Numbered from the stretch's first letter, positions 1-6,806 are shown. The stretch: DNA of 10,707 bases from CAIXQW01 sp046049675 (GCA_046049675.1 JBJORA010000071.1:1-10707); one strand, 5' to 3'. The notes: a model not told the origin generated them from the letters alone. Translations and numbers: made by a program.

Positions 1-120
1 CTTTACCAATCGCAACCTGCAATTAAAATTTACTTTCTGACAAACCGCCGTGTACCAGACCGGTACGCACGGTGGTGTAAGGGGACGGCAAGGATAAACA
101 ATCCTTGCCTCCTACTTGAT
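1..120 (+). mobile_element. Group II intron, 3' end (domains V and VI), partial
   Basis: A self-splicing retroelement whose 3' end can be folded directly. Domain V is about 44-76: lower helix 44-52 pairs with 68-76, giving a CGC catalytic triad (46-48) with the usual G-U wobble at 47/73, a two-base bulge (66-67), and an upper helix 53-56/62-65 capped by the loop AGACC. Domain VI follows: nine perfect base pairs (87-95 with 101-109), then a lower stem in which A114 is bulged, seven bases from the 3' end, as expected of the branch-point adenosine. The intron ends CCTACTTGAT at 120, matching the usual end of such introns. The reverse transcriptase/maturase gene, if there is one, would lie upstream of the window. 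Bases 1-43 would be domain IV; I see no protein signature there. The subclass cannot be assigned from this piece. Confidence 0.88.
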
Positions 121-145
121 AGCTTTTGATCTAACCATTATTTTG
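115..145 (+). promoter_or_regulatory. Possible Bacteroidetes-type promoter across the intron-exon junction
   Basis: TTG at 116-118 lies 19 bases before TTATTTTG at 138-145, which matches the phylum's -7 consensus TAnnTTTG at all but one fixed base. The predicted start would be near 152, leaving a leader of about 40 bases before the MATE gene. The -33 element would be made of the last bases of the group II intron. The -7 match is imperfect and this is an AT-rich stretch, so a chance match is quite possible. Confidence 0.3.
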
Positions 146-190
146 AATGTGTTTAAGCCTAGCTTAATCCTTAATTTTATACAATAAGCT

Positions 191-1570
191 TTGTTACAAA
201 AGATAAAACAAATACCGTCACTAATTAAGCAGTCGCTTGCAAGTACAGACTTAGATTTTACTGCCCTTAGTATCAACAAGTCAATTGTGCTGCTTGCGAT
301 TCCTATGCTTTTTGAAATGCTCATGGAGAGTGCATTCTCTATTGTAGATACTTTTTTTGTGGCTAAGCTCGGCACAGAAGCCATTGCTACTGTTGGTCTT
401 ACCGAAAGTATGTTGACGATTGTTTATTCAATTGGTATAGGAATAAGTATGGCTGCCACAGCAATTGTTGCGCGCAGAGTAGGGGAGAAGAATAACGAGG
501 CAGCGTCACATGCAGCTGCTCAAGCGATTACACTTGGCGTACTAATGTCGCTGCTGCTTAGTTGCATTGGCATTGTGTTTGCGAGCGATTTGCTCAGAAT
601 GATAGGGGCAAGCGATTCGGTAGTACAAGTTGGCACAAGCTATACGCAAATCGTTTTTGGCAGCAACATGGTTATCATGCTGCTCTTCTTAATCAATGGC
701 ATTTTTAGAGGCGCTGGTAATGCATCTTTAGCCTTTCAGTCTTTACTTGTTGCCAATGGATTTAATATCCTTTTTTGTCCATTATTTATTTCCATGTTTG
801 GTTTGAATGGTGCTGCCATTGCAACCTTATGCGGCAGAAGTCTAGGTGTTGCGTTTCAATTATTTCATCTCAATAAAAAGCAAGGTATTTTACAATTGCG
901 TTGGAGTTACTATGCGCCCCAATGGCAAAGTATTAAAGCTATTTTAGCTATTGCGTGGAGCGGTACCATTCAGTTCATTATTGCCTCTGGCAGTTGGATT
1001 GTACTCAATAGCTTTATGACAAATTTTGGAGATAAAGCTGTTGCTGGCTATACCATTGCTATCCGAATTCTTATCTTCTTTATCATGCCGGCCTGGGGCA
1101 TTAGCAATGCTGCCGCAACACTAGTCGGACAAAATTTAGGCGCTAAGCAACCAGAAAGGGCAGAGCAAAGTGTGTGGCAAACCGCTAAAGTCAATGCCAT
1201 GTTTATGCTGTTTGTTACAATCACATGCCTTATTGGAGGGAAACAAATTTTTGCCTTGTTTACAAAAGATGCAGAGTTAGTTGCAACTGCTTCGCAAGCC
1301 TTGCAAGTTGTTAGCCTTGGCTATGTGGTGTATGGCATTGGTATGGTTATCCTCAATGCTTTCAATGGCGCTGGCGATAGCAGAACACCTTCCTTGATAA
1401 ATTTCTTTGGGTACTGGTGCTTTCAAATTCCCCTTGCGTGGTATTTGTCTCATAAAACTACTTTAGGAATGCAAGGTGTGTTCTATAGTATTATCACTAC
1501 AGAAGTATTAGTTATGGTCGTTAGCGCTTATGTATTCAAGCAAGGCAAGTGGAAACTCAAGCAGGTATAA
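191..1570 (+). CDS. MATE family efflux transporter
   Basis: A 459-residue inner-membrane antiporter of the multidrug and toxic compound extrusion family, expected to export cationic drugs or metabolites in exchange for Na+ or H+; the substrate cannot be read from sequence. The length and the two-fold repeat fit the family. The first half has LLAIPMLFEMLMES (34-47), the VDTFFVAKLG stretch (52-61) and VARRVGEKN (93-101). The second half has the equivalent segment from about residue 252, LVGQNLGAKQPERAEQ (311-326), and FNGAGDSRTPS (391-401). Hydrophobic segments across the whole length fit 12 helices. The start is a TTG at 191: a stop lies in frame at 185-187, and the first ATG (residue 39) is inside the first helix, so TTG gives the only complete N-terminus. 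The gene begins 71 bases after the group II intron and converges on the SBBP gene. It shows no truncation, so the intron has not broken it. Confidence 0.93.
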   Translation: MLQKIKQIPSLIKQSLASTDLDFTALSINKSIVLLAIPMLFEMLMESAFSIVDTFFVAKLGTEAIATVGLTESMLTIVYSIGIGISMAATAIVARRVGEKNNEAASHAAAQAITLGVLMSLLLSCIGIVFASDLLRMIGASDSVVQVGTSYTQIVFGSNMVIMLLFLINGIFRGAGNASLAFQSLLVANGFNILFCPLFISMFGLNGAAIATLCGRSLGVAFQLFHLNKKQGILQLRWSYYAPQWQSIKAILAIAWSGTIQFIIASGSWIVLNSFMTNFGDKAVAGYTIAIRILIFFIMPAWGISNAAATLVGQNLGAKQPERAEQSVWQTAKVNAMFMLFVTITCLIGGKQIFALFTKDAELVATASQALQVVSLGYVVYGIGMVILNAFNGAGDSRTPSLINFFGYWCFQIPLAWYLSHKTTLGMQGVFYSIITTEVLVMVVSAYVFKQGKWKLKQV

Positions 1571-1606
1571 TTGCAGTTTTAGTTTTACCGTACACTAAGC
1601 AATTAC

Positions 1607-1630
1607 TTGTTGCCAACGCGCGGCAAACAA
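1607..1630. terminator. Possible bidirectional hairpin between convergent genes
   Basis: In the 60-base gap between the two converging genes, 1607-1614 pairs with 1622-1630 (eight base pairs, one bulged A at 1627) around a seven-base loop AACGCGC. There is no clear T-run on either side, so it is only a weak candidate for a shared transcription terminator. Confidence 0.35.
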
Positions 1631-4033
1631 CTACTTCACCACAAGCTTCTGACTAGTGCCAGTTCCTATTTCGCGCAGCAAATAAACACCTGTAGGTATA
1701 TGTGAAACTGATTGCTTAGCGCCTTTTACAACGCGATACGTATTGATAACTTTACCAGCGTAATCAACTAGCTCAAAGTCTGCATCAACTTGTGTAGATA
1801 AAATAAAATAGTCGCTAGTTGGGTTTGGATAGATTGTCCATTTTGGTAATTGTAATTGAGGATTGTTTGCTAAGGCATTAGTAATTTTTAGTTTTGTAAC
1901 AAACATATCAAAAACACCATTCGTAACAGGACCTTGATAAGAACCAGGCGTATTTAAAAAGTCAAACGCATTTGTACTACCTTGAACGTATATATTGCCA
2001 AAGCTATCACTAGCAATGCCGCCTGGAATATCGGTGCCATTGCCCCCTAAGTAAGTTGAGTACAATAAGTTTGCACCTGCAGAATCTAATAGGCAAATAA
2101 AAAGATCCGACTGGTAATCGTACTGTGTTTGCACCGCATCTGCTGTAATAGGAAAGTCTGGACTATTAGCCGTTCCAGCTATATAGCAAATGCCATCAGG
2201 TGCTACAACAATATTGTTACCTAATTCGTTGCCATTGCCCCCAATAAATGTAGAATAAACAAGCTGGCTTCCTAATGAATTTAGCTTTGTGACATACACA
2301 TCTGTGCTTCCTTGATAATTTGTGTTATATGCTCCAAATGTAGTGTCAAAATCGCTAGACTTTGTACTGCCAGTGATATAGGCATTGCCAAATTTATCAA
2401 CTGCTATATCATCACTGTATTCGACATCGCTTCCTCCAATTAAAGTAGAGTATATCACTGCCGATCCTAAGGGATTAAGCTTTGCAATAAATGCATCAGC
2501 CAAAGGAGTACTTGCAGAGGTCTGATATGCCCCCAATGTGGTTGGAAAGTTGCTTGAAACAGTATGGCCCGTAACATATGCAGAACCAAAACTATCAATC
2601 GCTATACTACTGCAATAGTCTAGATCATTGCCTCCTAAATAAGTAGAAAATATCAACCCGGTCCCAGCGCTATTTAACTTAGTCACAAACCCATCGCCGC
2701 TTAAACCGCTACTAGATGTGGTCTGATAAGCACCAGCAGTGGTATCAAAATCAATAGATGGCGTAAGGCCAGTGACGTATGCATTGCCAGCCTTGTCCAC
2801 AACCATTTTTGTGCAAAGCTCATCTTCTGAGCCACCTAAATAGGTGCTATAAATTAAAGCAGTACCAGTAGGATTTACCTTTGTCACAAAAACATCTACG
2901 CCATCAGCTATACTTGTCTGCATTTGGTACGCACCAGTCGTAACAGGAAAATCACTAGAAGTAGTTGTGCCTGCAACATAAATATTACCAAATGCATCTA
3001 GAGCTATGCCACCGTATGCGCCTTCATAACCAGTCCCTCCAAGGTATGTAGAAAAAATTAGTGCGTTGCCAAGGTGATTCAATTTTGTAATGACAACATC
3101 ATCGTCGCCAGCATTACTTGTTTGAAAAGTGCCAGCAGTGGTGTCGTAGTTTATGCTGGAAGTTTCCCCACAAACATAAGAGTTCCCTAAGTTATCTATC
3201 GCAATGCCAAATCCAAGATCAGCGCCAGAACCACCTACATTAGTAGAGAAAACTACAGGGTCGATTACTAAGGCTTCATCTTTATTGTAAGAACCGACAC
3301 TAATATGCCAGTAATCTTTATTTTTTGTAAACCCTGATTCAATTCTTCGTTTTTCTTTGCCTTGATAGACCAACAAATCTGCTAGTCGTACCTCACCAAA
3401 TCGGGTAGAGATTGCAATATGTCCATCTTCATTTAAACAAGCTTCATTGTCGCCCTTAAATGAAAAGCTAATCAAGTTTGGGTCGGCATGTGGCTGAACA
3501 ATATAGTCGTAGCGAAGTTTGCCATTATCAAAATAGTAGTGCATAGAAATGCCTGGATAAACATCGTGCACAAAGACATCCTTGTACAAGCCAACATGGC
3601 TAAAGTGCTTTGTGCTGTCGTTGCCAATAAAATAATTATGGTAGCCTGATAGTTTGTTGTTGCCTGAAGCATTTGCTTGTTCATTGCCGTTTTCTAATCG
3701 CATAAGTACGCGCTGGCCTTCAAATAGTCTACCTTTTTGCTGCTGCTCAGGTGACAAATTATTGCAAGTTTCGTTTTTTGCTTTTGCTACTTGCGCTTTA
3801 TAGAAACTAAAATTCAAACCATACTTGGTAATCCATGCATCCATTCCATCTAAGCGTGCCAGAAAAAGTACATCGCTGTGCCATTGCCCCTTGTTTTCAA
3901 TAAAAAAGTTACGGTCAATATTACTTTGCGAGATTGTGTTTTGTGATGCAGGCTGTGCAAATGCACTACAGAAGCTAAGTGCTAAAAGTGCAAACACTTT
4001 AATTGGGCCGATTACATACATTCTAGTTTTCAT
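1631..4033 (-). CDS. Secreted SBBP-repeat beta-propeller protein with T9SS C-terminal sorting domain
   Basis: An 800-residue exported protein, probably released or anchored at the cell surface by the type IX secretion system. Layout: signal peptide 1-26 (basic start MKTR, hydrophobic core, cleavage after AFA); an N-terminal domain at about 43-260 beginning FIENKGQW, the type that commonly precedes SBBP repeats; seven repeats beginning at residues 263, 328, 396, 463, 529, 594 and 659, each with S-T-x-x-G-G, an aspartate-rich turn, G-N-x-Y-V-x-G and a TKLN-like end; and a C-terminal domain at 729-800 with YPNP and a terminal KLVVK, the type A sorting signal. Seven repeats of about 66 residues suit a seven-bladed propeller. 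The ATG at 4033 was preferred because it puts the signal peptide at the N-terminus; the frame stays open to 4114, but that start would put 27 extra residues before it. No enzyme motif is visible; the role is unknown, perhaps adhesion or surface binding. Confidence 0.9.
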   Translation of the reverse strand: MKTRMYVIGPIKVFALLALSFCSAFAQPASQNTISQSNIDRNFFIENKGQWHSDVLFLARLDGMDAWITKYGLNFSFYKAQVAKAKNETCNNLSPEQQQKGRLFEGQRVLMRLENGNEQANASGNNKLSGYHNYFIGNDSTKHFSHVGLYKDVFVHDVYPGISMHYYFDNGKLRYDYIVQPHADPNLISFSFKGDNEACLNEDGHIAISTRFGEVRLADLLVYQGKEKRRIESGFTKNKDYWHISVGSYNKDEALVIDPVVFSTNVGGSGADLGFGIAIDNLGNSYVCGETSSINYDTTAGTFQTSNAGDDDVVITKLNHLGNALIFSTYLGGTGYEGAYGGIALDAFGNIYVAGTTTSSDFPVTTGAYQMQTSIADGVDVFVTKVNPTGTALIYSTYLGGSEDELCTKMVVDKAGNAYVTGLTPSIDFDTTAGAYQTTSSSGLSGDGFVTKLNSAGTGLIFSTYLGGNDLDYCSSIAIDSFGSAYVTGHTVSSNFPTTLGAYQTSASTPLADAFIAKLNPLGSAVIYSTLIGGSDVEYSDDIAVDKFGNAYITGSTKSSDFDTTFGAYNTNYQGSTDVYVTKLNSLGSQLVYSTFIGGNGNELGNNIVVAPDGICYIAGTANSPDFPITADAVQTQYDYQSDLFICLLDSAGANLLYSTYLGGNGTDIPGGIASDSFGNIYVQGSTNAFDFLNTPGSYQGPVTNGVFDMFVTKLKITNALANNPQLQLPKWTIYPNPTSDYFILSTQVDADFELVDYAGKVINTYRVVKGAKQSVSHIPTGVYLLREIGTGTSQKLVVK
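1886..3247 (-). repeat. Seven tandem SBBP repeats within the secreted protein
   Basis: Seven protein-level repeats of 65-68 residues. Their opening motif drifts as STNVGG, STYLGG, STYLGG, STYLGG, STLIGG, STFIGG, STYLGG. The DNA copies are divergent, which points to old repeats rather than a recent expansion. Confidence 0.88.
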
Positions 4034-4092
4034 AAGGAATTCATTTAATAAAATTACGAGGTTATTCGTAAATAACAACAATCTCTTCGTTA

Positions 4093-4123
4093 CAAATTTT
4101 ATCACTGCCAACAAAATTTACAA
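4093..4123 (-). promoter_or_regulatory. Possible promoter for the SBBP gene
   Basis: Read on the minus strand, TTG (4123-4121) is followed by 20 bases and then AAAATTTG (4100-4093), one base off the TAnnTTTG element of this phylum. Transcription would start near 4087, about 50 bases before the ATG at 4033. This would exclude the longer reading frame start at 4114. The region is AT-rich, so the match may be chance. Confidence 0.3.
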
Positions 4124-4188
4124 GCAACTGATTGTAATCTAATAAATAGGTAATTCCGACAGCAATTTTATGATTGCCACTACTAAGC

Positions 4189-4217
4189 AAAAAAAAGCCA
4201 CCCATTAAAGGTGGCTT
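4189..4217 (-). terminator. Intrinsic terminator of the 96-residue protein gene
   Basis: GCCACC (4197-4202) pairs with GGTGGC (4210-4215) around a seven-base loop, extended by two A-T pairs. On the minus strand the stem is followed by eight T residues (4196-4189). It begins about 20 bases past the stop codon of the small secreted protein gene and should separate it from the SBBP gene downstream. Confidence 0.85.
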
Positions 4218-4238
4218 ATCAATCAAATTGTTGACAGA

Positions 4239-4529
4239 TTACTTTACAATAATCTTATTGCAATAATTCTTGCGCTCGTCTACCGCAAAATTAAAACGTG
4301 GTAAACGAATCAGGCTTGCACCTTCATTAATTGTCCAACCATCTCCAGTGTTACGTGGTGTTAAACGTACGCGCTCACGCAGACGCAAACCTTTTGTTGC
4401 ATGCGTATATGAACTTCTTGTACGAGCAACCTCATTACGAGGACTACCTACTTTAATACACTGTGCACTAGCTACTTCACTAATTGCAGTTAAGGCTGCT
4501 GCACAAATAATAACACGTAATAATTTCAT
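4239..4529 (-). CDS. Small basic secreted protein of unknown function
   Basis: A 96-residue protein that I do not recognise. Residues 1-22 form a clear signal peptide (MKLLRV, then a hydrophobic stretch, cleavage after ASA), so the mature form of about 74 residues is exported to the periplasm or beyond. It is rich in Arg and Lys (for example RLRERVRL near 48-55) and holds two cysteines, C24 and C90, at opposite ends, which could form a disulfide. C24 is preceded by SAQ, which is a poor lipobox, so a lipoprotein is unlikely. The gene has its own terminator 20 bases after the stop and lies 60 bases downstream of the glycosyltransferase, with which it may share transcription. The signal peptide, ATG start and terminator make a real gene likely despite its size. 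Confidence 0.75.
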   Translation of the reverse strand: MKLLRVIICAAALTAISEVASAQCIKVGSPRNEVARTRSSYTHATKGLRLRERVRLTPRNTGDGWTINEGASLIRLPRFNFAVDERKNYCNKIIVK

Positions 4530-4589
4530 TGTCTAGAACTTTTACCTTGTAAAGCTACACACTTAGCGGCAAAACACCAAATTTGCCCC

Positions 4590-5309
4590 TTATTTAGAGA
4601 AAATATTGTACTTCAGAATGCAATAAATGGCCCTAAATCCGTCGCGCCAACCAATTTTCTTGCCTTCAGCATATGTACGACCGTAGTAGCTAATACCTAC
4701 TTCAAATACCTTTATGTCTTTGATGCGGCTTACTTTGGCTGTTACTTCGGGTTCAAAACCAAATCGCTTTTCTGTAAGTTTAATGCCTTGTATAATATCT
4801 CTGCGAAACATCTTATAACATGTTTCCATGTCAGTAAGATTAAGATTGGTAAACATATTGCTCAAGAAGGTTAAGAACTTATTGCCTATACTGTGCCAAA
4901 AGAACAAAATGCGGTGAGGATTACCTCCCATAAAACGACTACCGTAAACAACCTCGGCATCGCCGCGTAAGATTGGCTTGATTAAATCGTTGTACTCTTC
5001 CGGATCGTATTCCAAATCTGCATCTTGGATGATAACATAGTCGCCTGTAGCTCTTTGAATACCTGTATGGATTGCAGCGCCTTTACCTTGGTTTACTTCG
5101 TGCTTGTAGTAGGTGATATCTAATTTGCCAGTCGCTTGATAGCGTGCAATGGCATCCTCTGTATCGTCTTTGCTGCAATCGTTTACAATAATTATTTCTT
5201 TAGTAATACCACCAACCAATTGTACAGCAGCCACACGATCTAATATCAAGTGTATAGTTCTGCCTTCGTTGTAAGCAGGTATTACAATAGATAACTTCTT
5301 AAACTCCAT
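4590..5309 (-). CDS. Family 2 glycosyltransferase (polyprenyl-phosphate sugar synthase type)
   Basis: A 239-residue GT-A fold enzyme that transfers a sugar from a nucleotide donor, most likely to a polyprenyl phosphate carrier at the cytoplasmic face of the inner membrane. Visible motifs: SIVIPAYNEGRTI (7-19) at the nucleotide-binding start, IIIVNDCSKDDT (39-50), HEVNQGKGAAI (70-80), the metal-binding D96-A-D98 in QDADLEYDP, VVYGSRF (120-126), and the acceptor-side segment TDMETCYKMFRR (159-170) with FGFEPEVT (183-190). The length and the absence of C-terminal membrane helices match dolichol-phosphate mannose synthase-like enzymes rather than ArnC/GtrB types with added helices. It would feed glycosylation or cell-envelope sugar assembly. 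The sugar is not determinable. It is divergent from the peptidase gene, with a 103-base gap between them. Confidence 0.92.
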   Translation of the reverse strand: MEFKKLSIVIPAYNEGRTIHLILDRVAAVQLVGGITKEIIIVNDCSKDDTEDAIARYQATGKLDITYYKHEVNQGKGAAIHTGIQRATGDYVIIQDADLEYDPEEYNDLIKPILRGDAEVVYGSRFMGGNPHRILFFWHSIGNKFLTFLSNMFTNLNLTDMETCYKMFRRDIIQGIKLTEKRFGFEPEVTAKVSRIKDIKVFEVGISYYGRTYAEGKKIGWRDGFRAIYCILKYNIFSK

Positions 5310-5412
5310 CTCTAGCTGCGCAATTTACACAGTATTTGCCGTGTTTTATGTTTTTAAGGTCTTAAATAGGCAGCCAGGCTTAAAAGCAAATACGATACGG
5401 TGCTAAATATTT

Positions 5413-6234
5413 ATGCATTTAATGCAACCCAAAAGCATGCAACTTTTTTCTACTAAATTGCAGCATCATACTCGCCATTCAATGGGTAAACATTTCTATC
5501 AAAAGTTGAGCGAGCCACGCTCAGTCATGTCGGGCTACGTTTCTAAGCATCGTCACAATGCCTGCTTGCAAGCTAAGCACAATAGGGTAGTAGTGTATGC
5601 CACTTTAATTGGCTATGGCACTGCTTGCAGCAAAAAGTTGTTGAAGCAAATGGCATACAATATTGCATGGCATTGGAATTACCCAAAGGCTAAAATAGTA
5701 ATAGCAGGAAAAACTTATAGACTTTGTTTTGAAGTGAAGTATCAATATTTGCCCAACCTTCAAAAGCAATGGGTTTACAATAATAAGAGTTTACAAAATG
5801 TATTTGTACGCGTAGAAAGCGAAATAGAATTTGGCGTCAGCGTGATGGATGCTGTGGGAGCCAATTCAGGTTTTTTCTTAGTAAGTAATGTTGGCTACAA
5901 AGGTGCAAGCACAGAAGCGCACGAGTATGGCCATGCCTTAGGTTTGTGGCCAGGCAGTGCTACCGCCCACCCAGAGGACTTAGATCAACGCGGGCAAGGC
6001 GTACCAGGCCTTATGTACCCTCGTGGTACACTTGTGGATCCACAGTATCAATACGACCCAAAAGTGCCTGCAGGCGAACGAGGTGGCACCGTGCATCCTG
6101 ACACACGTAGGGTAAGGCAAGTAGATATAGATGTGTTAATGAGCACGGTAAATCTTGACCACAATTCTCGTTTTTGGAACTTTGGCAAGCTCAGCAATAA
6201 GTACCATGGTCAGAAATATGGCACTAGCGAATAA
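5413..6234 (+). CDS. Putative metzincin-like zinc metallopeptidase, no signal peptide
   Basis: A 273-residue protein with a zinc-peptidase core. The helix HEYGHALGL (170-178) supplies two histidine ligands (H170, H174) and the catalytic E171. LMYP at 200-203 resembles the Met-turn of matrixin-type metzincins. Between them lies HPEDLDQRG (186-194), where H186 is the best candidate for the third ligand. In the usual HExxHxxGxxH spacing this histidine would sit at residue 180, which here is proline, so a short insertion (about PGSATA) appears to move it. The segment GTLVDPQYQYDP (205-216) and the following GGTVHPDTRRV look strongly constrained, and I recall similar tails in uncharacterised Bacteroidota proteins. 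The N-terminal 55 residues are basic and histidine-rich, with no signal peptide or membrane helix, so it is either cytoplasmic or uses an unseen export route. ATGs at 5422 and 5482 are alternative starts. The natural substrate is unknown. Confidence 0.72.
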   Translation: MHLMQPKSMQLFSTKLQHHTRHSMGKHFYQKLSEPRSVMSGYVSKHRHNACLQAKHNRVVVYATLIGYGTACSKKLLKQMAYNIAWHWNYPKAKIVIAGKTYRLCFEVKYQYLPNLQKQWVYNNKSLQNVFVRVESEIEFGVSVMDAVGANSGFFLVSNVGYKGASTEAHEYGHALGLWPGSATAHPEDLDQRGQGVPGLMYPRGTLVDPQYQYDPKVPAGERGGTVHPDTRRVRQVDIDVLMSTVNLDHNSRFWNFGKLSNKYHGQKYGTSE

Positions 6235-6319
6235 GCATAGCTGTTTTAAGAGGCAGTTTGCCCAACACAACCCAATCATGACTAAAATCAGCGGTCAATC
6301 ATACTGCTTTTGGTCAGAA

Positions 6320-6349
6320 AAGCGCCAAATCGCTATTATTTAGGCGCTT
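6320..6349. promoter_or_regulatory. Inverted repeat just upstream of the infA promoter
   Basis: AAGCGCC (6320-6326) pairs with GGCGCTT (6343-6349), and AAAT (6327-6330) pairs with ATTT (6338-6341) with A6342 bulged, around a seven-base loop. It ends five bases before the -33 element of infA. There is no T-run on the plus strand, so it may be a weak end to the peptidase transcript or a protein-binding site for the ribosomal operon. Confidence 0.45.
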
Positions 6350-6353
6350 AGCA

Positions 6354-6385
6354 TTTGCTGATACCAAAAGATTTTCGCACCTTTG
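6354..6385 (+). promoter_or_regulatory. Promoter of the infA-rplQ operon (-33/-7, Bacteroidetes type)
   Basis: TTTG at 6354-6357, a 20-base spacer, then CACCTTTG at 6378-6385. The phylum's consensus is TTTG, 19-20 bases, TAnnTTTG; only the first base of the -7 element differs. Transcription would start near 6392, giving a leader of only about 10 bases before the infA ATG at 6401. The position and spacing make this the best promoter in the window. Confidence 0.75.
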
Positions 6386-6400
6386 CAGTCCTTAAAATCA

Positions 6401-6619
6401 ATGGGCAAACAGGCTTTAATCAAACAAGACGGCGAGATCGTAGAATCATTAAGTAATGCGATGTTCCGTGTTCGTTTAGCAAATGGCCATGAGGTGGTTG
6501 CTACGATTTCGGGCAAAATGCGCATGCACTACATACGTATTATGCCAGGTGATAAAGTAGCCATAGAAATGAGCCCATACGATTTGACAAGAGGACGCAT
6601 TAAAACACGATACAAGTAA
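6401..6619 (+). CDS. infA: Translation initiation factor IF-1
   Basis: A 72-residue single OB-fold protein that binds the 30S A site during initiation, alongside IF-2 and IF-3. The sequence is full length for the family: MGKQALIKQDGEIVESL at the start, FRVRLANGHEV (22-32), and PYDLTRGRIKTRYK at the end. An upstream in-frame TTG (6383) lies inside the -7 element of the promoter, so the ATG at 6401 is the start; it also gives the standard 72 residues. It is the first gene of the ribosomal cluster, 19 bases before rpmJ, and is preceded by a well-spaced promoter instead of the usual secY-map genes. Confidence 0.97.
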   Translation: MGKQALIKQDGEIVESLSNAMFRVRLANGHEVVATISGKMRMHYIRIMPGDKVAIEMSPYDLTRGRIKTRYK

Positions 6620-6638
6620 GTAGAATATACTAGAGATT

Positions 6639-6755
6639 ATGAAAGTAAGAGCATCTATCAAACCACGCAGTACAGACTGTAAAATTGTACGCCGTAAAGG
6701 TCGTTTGTACATCATCAACAAAAAGAACCCTCGTTTTAAGCAACGTCAGGGCTAA
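6639..6755 (+). CDS. rpmJ: 50S ribosomal protein L36 (bL36), zinc-free form
   Basis: A 38-residue large-subunit protein: MKVRASIKPR, then RRKGRLYIINKKN, ending NPRFKQRQG. The zinc-binding form of L36 has CxxC plus a later Cys and His. Here only C14 remains of that set, so it is a C-minus form that does not depend on zinc. It sits between infA and rpsM, the expected position. The start is the only ATG in frame and gives the normal size. Confidence 0.96.
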   Translation: MKVRASIKPRSTDCKIVRRKGRLYIINKKNPRFKQRQG

Positions 6756-6806
6756 TATAATATTATAGCAATTAAACACTAAACATACAACATTACAATT
6801 TAGAGA

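Noticed and set aside
1..135. Frame-1 reading through the intron end as the C-terminus of a reverse transcriptase
   Set aside because: The bases are fully explained by intron domains V and VI, and the translated residues show no maturase motif.
4034..4114. A longer N-terminus for the SBBP protein starting at 4114
   Set aside because: It would put 27 residues, partly hydrophobic, in front of a complete signal peptide, and the better promoter candidate lies downstream of that start.
3825..4142. A 105-residue plus-strand open frame opposite the SBBP gene start
   Set aside because: It overlaps the signal peptide and N-terminal domain of the well supported minus-strand gene and has no recognisable features.
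4270..4536. An 88-residue plus-strand open frame opposite the small secreted protein
   Set aside because: The minus-strand gene has a signal peptide and a properly placed terminator; the plus frame has neither and is a shadow.
6155..6343. A 62-residue plus-strand frame overlapping the end of the peptidase gene
   Set aside because: It overlaps the peptidase in another frame, runs through the palindrome before infA, and shows no domain or signal.
6383..6400. A six-residue longer IF-1 starting at TTG 6383
   Set aside because: The TTG is inside the -7 promoter element, and the ATG at 6401 gives the standard 72-residue protein.
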